Below, piece by piece: positions 1 to 5,975 of a stretch of 40,321 bases of DNA. The notes under the pieces are model-generated. The model had not been told where the DNA came from. It searched no databases and was given only the letters and a program-made list of their open reading frames with translations. The stretch's first letter is position 1. Each line of letters opens with the position of its first letter. This stretch comes from a virus. A program made the position numbers and the translations under genes. The stretch spans positions 1 through 40,321 of the IMG/VR virus record IMGVR_UViG_3300012926_000010. One strand, given 5' to 3'.

Positions 1-482
1 ATTTGGCTATTCTGCTCCGCCGGGTCCGGCTCGCTCCAGCCGGTCTTGAAATCCTGGACCAGCGCGACGCTCGCCGTATAAATGCACCGGTCAAATTGCC
101 CACTGACCCGCAACTGGCCATTAAGGGTGAACCATAACCGTTTCTCGGAAAGTTGTTGCGTTGGCTCATTGCCAAAAATCCGTTTGACTTGATCGGTCGC
201 GCGTTCCTGCAAGAAATCGGCCGTGGCTACTTCCGAGTCGTCCAGCTTGATTTCAGTGCCATCCTCGTCGACTTCACCGGCAAGCCATGCATGAATCAGC
301 GCACCGCGTTTGGCTGCAGCGCTCCCCACGTGGGCTTCCTGGCCTAAACGCCGAGCCTCGGCTTCGAGCTGCCAACTGCCAGCACAAAGTTCATATCTCC
401 TGAAAGCTGACGCGCTTGGTAAACCCATACGTTCATCAATTGCCGCGCTTGCCTCGTTAGTTAATTCTTGTGATTCAGTCAT
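1..482 (-). CDS. PD-(D/E)XK nuclease (DUF2800/Cas4-like), N-terminal half, cut by window edge
   Basis: The frame opens at ATG 482-480 and runs off position 1 without a stop (160 aa). The N-terminus has the PSASAFRRYELCAGS motif typical of phage DUF2800-type nucleases. It is followed by the core GQFDRCIY...LVQDFKTG: the aspartates and the D-x-K of the PD-(D/E)XK fold, then a polar stretch ending NSQ where the conserved glutamine motif is expected. The rest of such a protein (strand, C-terminal cysteines) is exactly what is encoded at the other end of the window (39689-40321). The likely role is DNA recombination or end processing, since SSB-like and Sak4-like genes follow 3 bp and about 500 bp downstream in the same operon. 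The truncation is a window edge, not a mutation. Confidence 0.8.
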   Translation of the reverse strand, partial: MTESQELTNEASAAIDERMGLPSASAFRRYELCAGSWQLEAEARRLGQEAHVGSAAAKRGALIHAWLAGEVDEDGTEIKLDDSEVATADFLQERATDQVKRIFGNEPTQQLSEKRLWFTLNGQLRVSGQFDRCIYTASVALVQDFKTGWSEPDPAEQNSQ

Positions 483-484
483 AA

Positions 485-1015
485 CTAAAAAGGAATGTCA
501 TCTGGCTCAATACCTAGATCTGGATCTTTAACGCCCAAAGTCTTAGCGATCGCCGTCTGACTTTTCTTGATCTCACTTTCGGTAAAGCTCTGCGATGGCC
601 CTTCAGTGCTAGGGCCGGTCTGTTTTGGCCGGTGGAAGAATGCCACCTTGTTTCGGTCGACATTATTCTGGTCAGGCTCGATTTTTAGCCGGCATTTGCC
701 CTTGGCCCCAATCAACCTGCCCCACTCCGGTTCATCACCCGATGCCGGTGCCCGATTGACCGCTAGGAGAAACTCGGCAATTCCATCGCGGTCTTCGCCA
801 TTCTTATCAATACCGGACCACGGGTTCGCGAACACCGGTATATCATGCGGCTGGATAGTTAGTTTAATGCCTAGAATCCATTTGTTGTTCTTGAAATACG
901 GCGCGTCCGCGCTGCTGACAACAAAACTATAATCACCCGGCTGAAGAAGTGCGCCAAAAGCCCGAGATCCCGGTGCCCCTCGGTAAATATAAGATTTATC
1001 TGTCATAGAAATCAT
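485..1015 (-). CDS. ssb: Single-stranded DNA-binding protein (phage SSB-like)
   Basis: This 176-aa protein has a beta-rich body (residues about 8-125) and a disordered linker. It ends in EPDDIPF, which closely matches the acidic DDDIPF tip that bacterial SSBs use to recruit recombination and replication partners. It overlaps the end of the upstream Sak4-like ATPase by 20 nt, which suggests translational coupling. ATG 1015 is chosen because GGGG lies 4 nt upstream; a second ATG lies three codons later. Sak4-type annealases are known to work with a cognate phage SSB, and this neighbourhood fits. The body could instead be a DUF669-type protein; the tail is the strongest evidence. Confidence 0.75.
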   Translation of the reverse strand: MISMTDKSYIYRGAPGSRAFGALLQPGDYSFVVSSADAPYFKNNKWILGIKLTIQPHDIPVFANPWSGIDKNGEDRDGIAEFLLAVNRAPASGDEPEWGRLIGAKGKCRLKIEPDQNNVDRNKVAFFHRPKQTGPSTEGPSQSFTESEIKKSQTAIAKTLGVKDPDLGIEPDDIPF

Positions 1016-1862
1016 TTACCCCTTTTTCTAAAGCTGCCCAGCTGAACGGCATTGGGTTATCGAGGTCATATCGGTTTTTCGCCTCAATCCCAGTCGTCGG
1101 CGCTGTCCACATGAGCCGGTCCTCGCTGATTATCCCGCGCCCTTTCCGGGCTTTCTGACTCTCCTTGATGATCGATACGTCCAGATTAGCGAAACAGATC
1201 AAGTCTACCATCTGCCGGATAATTTCGGCGCTCTTATCATGGATCTTGATCCTATGCATGTCGTACGCCGCCGACTGCATTGGATCATTGACGGTCTTGA
1301 GGTGGCTATGGGCGAGCAGGATCACATTGAAGCGCTCGCTCATCTCGTTCAACTTCGATAGGAGGCCGGTCCAAATCTCCCTGGCTCGGACATAACCTTT
1401 GCCATACCCGCCCCCATAATCCTCGATTGATGTAACTTTGCCCTCAGTGCGTGCCCGTTGCCAAATCAAGATTTCGGTCGCATCCAAGGTATCCAGAACA
1501 ATACTCTGGTAACCGTGCTCCTCCCGGTCAAGTGCATCAACCTGGGCGTAGAGTTGGCTAAAATCCTTGGGAATCGGCAATTTCGGAACCGTGATCTGAT
1601 CGAGACCCCGCTCAACTTGAAGAAAGATCGGGTTAGGAGCATTGGTCCCGAAAGTCGATTTACCAATTCCCGGTGGCCCGTAGACCACGGCGAATACCGG
1701 CCGGCGCCGTTTCCGGGTAGTAACCTGGGATAGGATGCCGGGTTTCTTGGGCTTAGCCGCTTCTTGAGCAGCCTGCTCGGCAAATGGATTTACTTCGGTT
1801 GCTTGCTCTGAGCTTGTCGAAGGCGCCGGTTCGAGCGTAGTTGTTTGAGTATCGTTATTCAT
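996..1862 (-). CDS. Sak4-like RecA-fold ATPase (AAA_24), recombinase
   Basis: This 288-aa protein has a Walker A motif GPPGIGKST at residues 62-70 and a Walker B-like SIVLDTLD near residue 120. It lacks RecA's oligomerisation N-terminus; residues 1-45 are a low-complexity tail. This is the architecture of AAA_24 phage nucleotide-binding proteins, which include Sak4, a Rad51-like single-strand annealing protein. Position beside an SSB-like gene and a PD-(D/E)XK nuclease supports a recombination role. The start codon overlaps the stop of the upstream small ORF (TAATG). Codons 15-19 lie on a palindromic TGAGCTTGTCGAA repeat (1809-1821), so the tail seems to have absorbed a mobile palindrome. Confidence 0.8.
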   Translation of the reverse strand: MNNDTQTTTLEPAPSTSSEQATEVNPFAEQAAQEAAKPKKPGILSQVTTRKRRRPVFAVVYGPPGIGKSTFGTNAPNPIFLQVERGLDQITVPKLPIPKDFSQLYAQVDALDREEHGYQSIVLDTLDATEILIWQRARTEGKVTSIEDYGGGYGKGYVRAREIWTGLLSKLNEMSERFNVILLAHSHLKTVNDPMQSAAYDMHRIKIHDKSAEIIRQMVDLICFANLDVSIIKESQKARKGRGIISEDRLMWTAPTTGIEAKNRYDLDNPMPFSWAALEKGVNDFYDR

Positions 1863-2008
1863 TAGGCAAGGAAAAAAGTTGCATCGTAGATACCTTCATA
1901 GTAGCGGCGACCTTCCGAATGCTCAGGGTAAGATAGCCACAAGGACTTAAGCACGCGCCGGGCCCGCCAGCGATTATCGATTCGAGCGATGCGAGAGTGT
2001 AGTTTCAT
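1862..2008 (-). CDS. Small basic protein of unknown function
   Basis: This 48-aa ORF starts at ATG 2008, 4 nt after the stop of the RHH gene, and ends in a TAATG overlap with the Sak4-like gene. That spacing is why I accept it. The sequence is basic at the start (MKLHSRIARIDNRWRARRV) and has no recognisable domain. The middle reads SYPEHSEGR, which is encoded by a palindromic repeat-like stretch at about 1908-1932 similar to the TGAGCTTGTCGAA repeats elsewhere. An in-frame ATG at 2059 would extend it through the RHH stop, which is less likely. No function can be assigned. Confidence 0.45.
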   Translation of the reverse strand: MKLHSRIARIDNRWRARRVLKSLWLSYPEHSEGRRYYEGIYDATFFLA

Positions 2009-2012
2009 GTTA

Positions 2013-2189
2013 TTACTCAGTATTAACGACCGATAACGGCTCACCTTGAGACTCTTCATTAACTAACTTCCGGATGTATTGGCTCACCGTCAGATCCTGG
2101 TTCTCGGCCCGTTGCCGGATCAGCGGCTTAAGCTCTGCCGGAACACTGATCGACAATTTCTGCACCGGAACTTTTTGTTTTGTTTTCAT
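2013..2189 (-). CDS. Ribbon-helix-helix (CopG/Arc-like) DNA-binding protein
   Basis: This 58-aa protein shows the RHH pattern: a short strand (VQKLSISVPAEL), a helix (KPLIRQRAENQDL) and a second helix opened by TVSQYIRKLV. Such dimers insert the strand into the major groove, usually as autorepressors. It is the first gene of the minus operon leading into the Sak4-like, SSB-like and nuclease genes, so it may regulate that operon. It is divergent from another RHH gene that starts 26 bp away on the + strand, so the shared spacer probably holds overlapping promoters and operators. Confidence 0.7.
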   Translation of the reverse strand: MKTKQKVPVQKLSISVPAELKPLIRQRAENQDLTVSQYIRKLVNEESQGEPLSVVNTE

Positions 2190-2215
2190 CGCACTGGGTC
2201 GTATTATCAGATTAA

Positions 2216-2485
2216 ATGACCATCAAGAAGAATGCCGGCCGCACCTATGTCTCCCTTTCCTTTAGTTGCCCGCCTGAGATGGAGGCCGCAATCAATCGGC
2301 GTTGCGTAGAGCTTGGCCTGGATAGCCGGAGCGATTACTTGCGCCGCCTGTTTGAACGCGATCTGATGGCCGTCGGGCTCTATGACCCGCGCGATATCGG
2401 GCGCCAGGCCCCACCGCGGATCCGGCGCGGGAAAGAACCAAAAAATAATGAGCCGCAAAAGCGCCATAAATCAAAGCGTACCTAG
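2216..2485 (+). CDS. Ribbon-helix-helix DNA-binding protein
   Basis: This 89-aa protein has strand YVSLSFSCPPEM, helix EAAINRRCVELGL and helix SRSDYLRRLFERDL (residues about 11-52), followed by a long basic tail rich in R and K (about 67-89) likely to contact DNA. It is one of few + strand genes and is divergent from the RHH gene at 2013-2189. This resembles a small bidirectional switch. It could be a lysogenic-state regulator or an antitoxin-like protein, but no toxin gene is adjacent. Confidence 0.65.
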   Translation: MTIKKNAGRTYVSLSFSCPPEMEAAINRRCVELGLDSRSDYLRRLFERDLMAVGLYDPRDIGRQAPPRIRRGKEPKNNEPQKRHKSKRT

Positions 2486-2507
2486 AGTCGGCAGGGAAGG
2501 CGCGGGA

Positions 2508-2747
2508 TTAAGCAGAACGTCGCTTTGATTTCAGTTTACCGCTTCGCCGCGGTGCAATCGCAGGCAAAAATTTGCCTTCCGATTCGATCCGCAAAATATC
2601 AGCTAAGCGGAATCGGAAGAGTGCGGGCGTAACTTCCAATGCCGGTAATTTGCCGGATTGCCGTAACCTGCGAATGGTTTTTTTTGAAACTTTCCAGCGA
2701 GCTACTAACTCCTCTTGGCTTAACCATTCGTAATTGCCACTTGTCAT
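2508..2747 (-). CDS. Excisionase-like winged HTH protein
   Basis: This 79-aa protein carries a MerR/excisionase-type helix-turn-helix: WLSQEELVARWKVSKKTIRRL, then the wing region and FRFRLADILRIE, ending in a lysine/arginine-rich tail. The family bends DNA at att sites and directs integrase toward excision. It lies 197 bp beyond the 3' end of the integrase gene, a common place for xis. ATG 2747 is preceded by AGGA; ATG 2783 would add 12 residues and has AGGG 4 nt upstream, so the start is uncertain. It could instead be a small transcription regulator. Confidence 0.65.
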   Translation of the reverse strand: MTSGNYEWLSQEELVARWKVSKKTIRRLRQSGKLPALEVTPALFRFRLADILRIESEGKFLPAIAPRRSGKLKSKRRSA

Positions 2748-2856
2748 GGTCCTACTGGCCGGAATGGCACACGGTTGCTCCATATAACCCTGACTGTATC
2801 AAAATCGATTACAGCCGATTAAAATAGCACCGTTCAGTGGAGCGACGCCTTCCGAG

Positions 2857-2903
2857 CATTACCCCTAATTGGACTAAATTATCCTAGATTGTCCTATTGT
2901 AAC
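2857..2903 (-). promoter_or_regulatory. Four helically phased direct repeats (TAGGAYAAT-like) between xis-like and int genes
   Basis: Read on the minus strand, the gap holds successive units TAGGACAAT, TAGGATAAT, TAGTCCAAT and AGGGGTAAT, spaced 10-11 bp, so they lie on one DNA face. The last 9-mer AGGGGTAAT recurs exactly at 4275-4283 beside attP. Repeats phased by one turn are typical of excisionase or regulator sites upstream of a small HTH gene. The region 2784-2944 has no gene. The assignment is inference from pattern and location. Confidence 0.4.
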
Positions 2904-2944
2904 GCAAGAGATTTTTTGTGATTTTTTTGAATTTCTATAACCCG

Positions 2945-4261
2945 CTAAATCTTGTGGTAATCTTCAAGGCGAATCACATTATCTGCCTCGTCGCCGAAAT
3001 TCGGTGTCTCGGTGATCCGGTAATCCGAATAATGCATCGCCGTGACGGTCGGACTTTTATGGCGCAAGAAGGCCGCGCCAGAGATCAGGCCAGCTCTCTT
3101 GACGATATCCGAGCCGGCCTCTTTTCGCAGAGCATGCAGGGGACGCACATCCTTGATGCCATGAGTGCGCAACCAACGCGTGAGCCGCTCAAACAATTCT
3201 TCACACCGGTAGTAATCAAGCTTTTGATCCTTGGTGTATGGTGCATCCGGCACAATCACAAAGCCGTCTGTGGCATCCTGGACTCGTTTACGGGCTTTAA
3301 ACCAATCGAGCACCGACCGGTCGCGCAACGGGATCGGACGAAGCGAATCGGCCGTCTTTGGATGGTAATAATCGGTGATCCGAAGTTGAATCATTTCATT
3401 TTTGAAATCGATCGATGGCCATTCCAGGAGGTCAATTTCGCGACGTCGGAGTCCGGCAAAAGCGGCAAGCAAGATGACAGAATATGAATCCGGATCCATC
3501 AATGAAAGTTTCTCTTTCGCCGTGGCCAGAAGCTTATGAATATCGAAATTAGAGAAGTATCTTTGGTCAACGCCACCGAAAAAATCCACGCCAGCGAACG
3601 GGAGAGGGGAGGGAAGCTCGAGCCCGGTGGACTTGACGATCCGCGGGGCAAAGAGACTCCTTGCATTTCGTAAGCAGGTATTGATCGAAATCTTTCGCTT
3701 GTTCCGCGCCGTTTCGGTCGGTTCGGCCTGGGCTAAAGAATCGAGTTTCCATTTATTGACCTTGTCGGCAGTGATTGCGTTTAGGCCGACTCGATCAACG
3801 AGCTTATGCCATCGAATCGCTCCGTCGCTCATATGATCGAAGCGCTTGTTTTTGGGATCTAGATTTTCGATGTCCGAAACGATCTGGCGCAAAAACCGGA
3901 TGTAGATATCAAAGGTTGTCTGTTTTCCCGACCAATTCTTTCGAACCGCATCGAGATAGTCGCCGACCGTTAGAGCACCACTGAAATTTGATTGGTGCTT
4001 TTTATAAATCGCAATCGTTCGACTCCAACCAAAGTTTGAGAGACTGCGATAAATTTCAGACGCAATTCGTCCGGCAATTTCGCGATTAGCTGTTCCAACT
4101 TTGAAACGTTCACGCCGGCCTTTGAATTGAATCGAAACAGAATAATTGGATTCAAAATCGGTTGATTGTTTATGGAAATAAACACGCGAAGTCCAATAAT
4201 TCGCGCTCATTTTCGGATGGGTTTCATTCATAAATTTAGAGTGTACCTTTTCTAGACACAC
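2945..4261 (-). CDS. int: Tyrosine recombinase / phage integrase
   Basis: This protein of up to 438 aa has an N-terminal arm-binding-like region, a SAM-like core-binding domain (about 100-215) and a C-terminal catalytic domain. Catalytic residues visible are the Arg in AFAGLRRREIDLLEW (near 271), HALR (H-x-x-R, near 376), RHKSPTV (near 402) and the Tyr in AMHYSDY (near 409). It catalyses integration and excision at the tRNA-Lys-derived attP 140 bp upstream of its start. GTG 4261 has GGGG 8 nt upstream; ATG 4231 or 4210 are alternatives that would leave the arm-like repeat at 4238-4248 outside the gene. The class is certain. Confidence 0.92.
   Translation of the reverse strand: MCLEKVHSKFMNETHPKMSANYWTSRVYFHKQSTDFESNYSVSIQFKGRRERFKVGTANREIAGRIASEIYRSLSNFGWSRTIAIYKKHQSNFSGALTVGDYLDAVRKNWSGKQTTFDIYIRFLRQIVSDIENLDPKNKRFDHMSDGAIRWHKLVDRVGLNAITADKVNKWKLDSLAQAEPTETARNKRKISINTCLRNARSLFAPRIVKSTGLELPSPLPFAGVDFFGGVDQRYFSNFDIHKLLATAKEKLSLMDPDSYSVILLAAFAGLRRREIDLLEWPSIDFKNEMIQLRITDYYHPKTADSLRPIPLRDRSVLDWFKARKRVQDATDGFVIVPDAPYTKDQKLDYYRCEELFERLTRWLRTHGIKDVRPLHALRKEAGSDIVKRAGLISGAAFLRHKSPTVTAMHYSDYRITETPNFGDEADNVIRLEDYHKI
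4238..4248 (-). promoter_or_regulatory. Candidate integrase arm-type site (AGGTACACTCT)
   Basis: On the minus strand this reads AGGTACACTCT, matching the tandem AGGTACRCTTTT pair at 4496-4519 on the other side of the attachment core. A weaker copy (TAGGTACAG, minus) lies at 4377-4385. Copies flanking the core in opposite orientations are the arrangement expected of arm-type sites bound by the integrase N-terminus. This is inference. Confidence 0.35.
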
Positions 4262-4401
4262 TTTCGGTTCCCCAAGGGGTAATATAGGGTAGTATCGTCA
4301 CTAGTCGAGAAAACTTGAACAGTGGCTAGATCTTTTATTAGAGCGGCTGAATAGCCCTACGCTACCCTAAGTATATCTGTACCTACCGCGTATAATAGTG
4401 A

Positions 4402-4443
4402 CTCTTAATCCCTAGGTTCTGGGTTCGAATCCCAGACGGTGCA
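4402..4443 (+). other. attP: attP core: 3' half of a tRNA-Lys(CTT) gene
   Basis: The segment reproduces a tRNA from the anticodon loop to the discriminator. It contains loop CTCTTAA (anticodon CTT, 4404-4406), 3' anticodon stem TCCCT, variable AGGTT, T-arm CTGGG-TTCGAAT-CCCAG, acceptor 3' strand ACGGTGC and discriminator A. No matching 5' half (expected to begin GCACCGT) is present upstream, so this is not a complete gene. It lies just outside the integrase gene. Integrases of this family commonly use tRNA 3' ends, and the phage copy restores the tRNA after insertion. The exact crossover within the identity block cannot be seen. Confidence 0.85.
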
Positions 4444-4495
4444 TGCTTCAAAATCAAAGACTTACGACGAAAGGAAAAAAGTAAAAACTAATGAG

Positions 4496-4519
4496 AGGTA
4501 CGCTTTTAGGTACACTTTT
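4496..4519 (+). repeat. Tandem 12-bp direct repeats AGGTACGCTTTT / AGGTACACTTTT
   Basis: Two adjacent 12-bp copies differ at one base. They lie 53 bp to the right of the attP core, between attP and the repressor gene. An inverted relative lies at 4238-4248. They could be integrase arm sites or repressor operators. Apart from these and attP, I see no gene in 4262-4582. Confidence 0.5.
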
Positions 4520-4582
4520 TAGGCTAAATCTCCAAAACAACTGCTTTAATCGACCTTTTAATAGTCGATAATCTCCAGAACC

Positions 4583-4969
4583 GTGACCGATCCCGACTAT
4601 GTTGCCAAGCTCGTTGCCGCAACCAGAATCACTGATCCCAAGCGAGTCGAAATTCATTTCAAAGCCGATTTTAGCATCATCGTCGAAGCCAGAGACCTCC
4701 CCGGTTTGGTTCAAATGGAGCCCATCGAGGAACCGCCCAACACCGCCCGAGATGAAAACTCGGAAGCCCGAGATTTGATCGATTGGTTTCGCCGGTATCG
4801 AATCGAAAAAGGTATTACACTCGAAGACCTTGCCAAGCAGATCGGAATCAGCAAAGGAACCCTGATGGCGTACTTCGATGGAAAACGAGCCCCTAGTCAA
4901 ATAACACTGGGCCGCATCCAGAAATTTAAAAAGAGCACTGAACCGGAACAAAGGAAACAAGCAACGTAA
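4583..4969 (+). CDS. XRE-family HTH protein, probable lysogeny repressor
   Basis: This 128-aa protein has an N-terminal region (1-60) with strands VEIHFKADFSIIVEA and an acidic linker. A C-terminal XRE helix-turn-helix follows: LIDWFRRYRIEKGITLEDLAKQ, then IGISKGTLMAYFDGKRAPS. The start is GTG at 4583; no better ATG exists in frame before the domain. It is on the + strand opposite to and beside integrase and attP, the usual place of a CI-like repressor. The reversed domain order (HTH at the C-terminus) differs from lambda CI, so it could be an antitoxin-like regulator instead. No autocleavage domain is seen. Confidence 0.65.
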   Translation: MTDPDYVAKLVAATRITDPKRVEIHFKADFSIIVEARDLPGLVQMEPIEEPPNTARDENSEARDLIDWFRRYRIEKGITLEDLAKQIGISKGTLMAYFDGKRAPSQITLGRIQKFKKSTEPEQRKQAT

Positions 4970-5116
4970 ATAAAGAACTCGACTTCATCGCCGCTGTCCT
5001 GGAAGGCTTGAAAGAGCCTCAAATGGCTGGCCGTTCACAAGTATCGCAATAACCGCACCAGCGCCGATCTGATCCGGGAAGCCGTTGACCAGTTTATTGA
5101 CCGGGAAAAAAGATGA
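4970..5116 (+). pseudogene. Frameshifted small RHH-like gene
   Basis: Directly after the repressor stop, frame 1 reads KELDFIAAVLEGLKEPQ and stops at 5050-5052. The next frame, opening after a TGA at 5009-5011, reads KYRNNRTSADLIREAVDQFI then DREKR to a stop at 5114. The second part resembles an RHH helix (RTSADLIREAVDQF). Joined by one shift near 5012-5024 they form a plausible small regulator of about 45 aa. Neither frame alone has a good start. It could be decay, a sequencing error, or real frameshifting. Its 3' end overlaps the convergent zinc-ribbon gene by 23 nt. Confidence 0.35.
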
Positions 5117-5291
5117 GGTCTTTCGGTTTTCGCGGTCGCCCCTTTGGCCAACCACCCTTTTTCCCGGCTCGGCTCATCTTTTTTGGGTCCCGCGCCTTGG
5201 ATGCGCCACGACCACGGGCCCCGATAATCGAGGCGGCGCTCTTCACCACCAGCTCATTTGGTATCTCGATATCGCAGTTGGGGCATCTCAT
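5094..5291 (-). CDS. Small zinc-ribbon-like protein
   Basis: This 65-aa protein starts MRCPNCDIEIPN, a CxxC knuckle at residues 3-6, and continues into a basic region (GARGRGASKARDPKKMSRAGKKGG) with a GRPRKPKD tail. Small proteins that combine one CPNC knuckle with an ASxxGAxGGxA-type basic tail recur in phages and plasmids and have no assigned function. ATG 5291 is preferred because GGTGG sits 7 nt upstream; the frame extends further upstream without domain content. With only one CxxC visible, it would need a partner pair to bind zinc. Confidence 0.55.
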   Translation of the reverse strand: MRCPNCDIEIPNELVVKSAASIIGARGRGASKARDPKKMSRAGKKGGWPKGRPRKPKDLIFFPGQ

Positions 5292-5384
5292 GATCATGCC
5301 ACCATAGCTCAACGGCAGAAATATTGTAAAGCTTAAGCGATTAAAAGCTAAAGATACCTCACCCGTTGCCGTATTGTATCGTTC

Positions 5385-5573
5385 ATGATCAAATACTTGT
5401 TTCCTATTCTCGCATTGGCTCCGGCCATGGCGTTCGCCGGTCTTCGGTATCAAGACGACTCATTACAATATTCGCGGGATATGTACGAAGCCCAGATGGA
5501 TGCGATCTACGAGGCGCAAATGGAGCAGCGCCTGGAAAGTATTGAAGAGTATCTGCGAGAAAACGGTTACTAA
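5385..5573 (+). CDS. Small exported protein
   Basis: This 62-aa protein has a classic signal peptide (MIKYLFPILALAPAMAFAG, cleavage likely after AFA). The mature part of about 44 aa is acidic and helical, rich in Q, E and Y, with a repeated YEAQM motif (MYEAQMDAIYEAQM), suggesting a short coiled coil. It is first in a three-gene + strand operon of exported or membrane proteins beside the repressor region. That position is typical of genes expressed from the prophage (morons). No family is recognised. Confidence 0.6.
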   Translation: MIKYLFPILALAPAMAFAGLRYQDDSLQYSRDMYEAQMDAIYEAQMEQRLESIEEYLRENGY

Positions 5574-5574
5574 G

Positions 5575-5721
5575 ATGAATTTTATTATTGGATGCATCAT
5601 GCTGGCGATCTGTATCGCCATCGGATTCTTTTTCCTTCAGATCATCATCACTGCACTGGTTTGTATCGTTAGCGCCGTAGTGTTTGGATTACAGGCGATC
5701 TGGAATTTCCTGACGAAATGA
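5575..5721 (+). CDS. Small membrane protein
   Basis: This 48-aa protein is almost entirely hydrophobic (MNFIIGCIMLAICIAIGFFF and a second hydrophobic stretch to residue 40), predicted to form one long or two short membrane helices. ATG 5575 begins 2 nt after the stop of the exported-protein gene, and its stop overlaps the next ATG (ATGA at 5718), so the three genes are probably co-translated. It could be a holin-like or superinfection-exclusion protein; nothing in the sequence decides. Confidence 0.55.
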   Translation: MNFIIGCIMLAICIAIGFFFLQIIITALVCIVSAVVFGLQAIWNFLTK

Positions 5722-5975
5722 AACAATTTCTCCTCACTTGCCTTGCCGCGATGGCCATCGCTTCGACATTGTTCGCTGGTGACCATGTCGAGGTAGGCTC
5801 TGTCACCACTCATCATGGAGCCTATGTCATAGCTACTTATTTGGTCGTCAATGGTGCTTACCGCGAGGTCGATCTAGTGTGGCCCGATGGGCACGTGGAT
5901 CAGATAGCAATAACACCCGGAACACCGATTAAAACCATGAAGGTAGGCATCCAACGATTTGTGAACAAACAATAA
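5718..5975 (+). CDS. Small exported protein
   Basis: This 85-aa protein has a signal peptide (MKQFLLTCLAAMAIASTLFA, cleavage near ALFAG/D). The mature part of about 65 aa appears beta-rich (GAYVIATYLVVNGAYREVDLV) and contains no cysteines. It is last in the + strand trio and ends 1 nt before the convergent stop of the ejection-protein gene. Its likely place is the periplasm or outside the cell. The function is unknown; lysogenic conversion or exclusion are possibilities by location. Confidence 0.6.
   Translation: MKQFLLTCLAAMAIASTLFAGDHVEVGSVTTHHGAYVIATYLVVNGAYREVDLVWPDGHVDQIAITPGTPIKTMKVGIQRFVNKQ

Noticed and set aside
27-35. GGCTCGCTC match to array block A
   Set aside because: It lies inside the nuclease coding sequence, with no second block at the correct 18-nt spacing, so is likely chance.
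4381-4443. Complete tRNA-Lys gene
   Set aside because: Only the 3' half is present; no 5' acceptor strand GCACCGT or D-arm is found upstream.
4454-4960. 168-aa minus-strand frame
   Set aside because: It is a shadow of the repressor gene, whose HTH is clear on the + strand; it has no domain sense.
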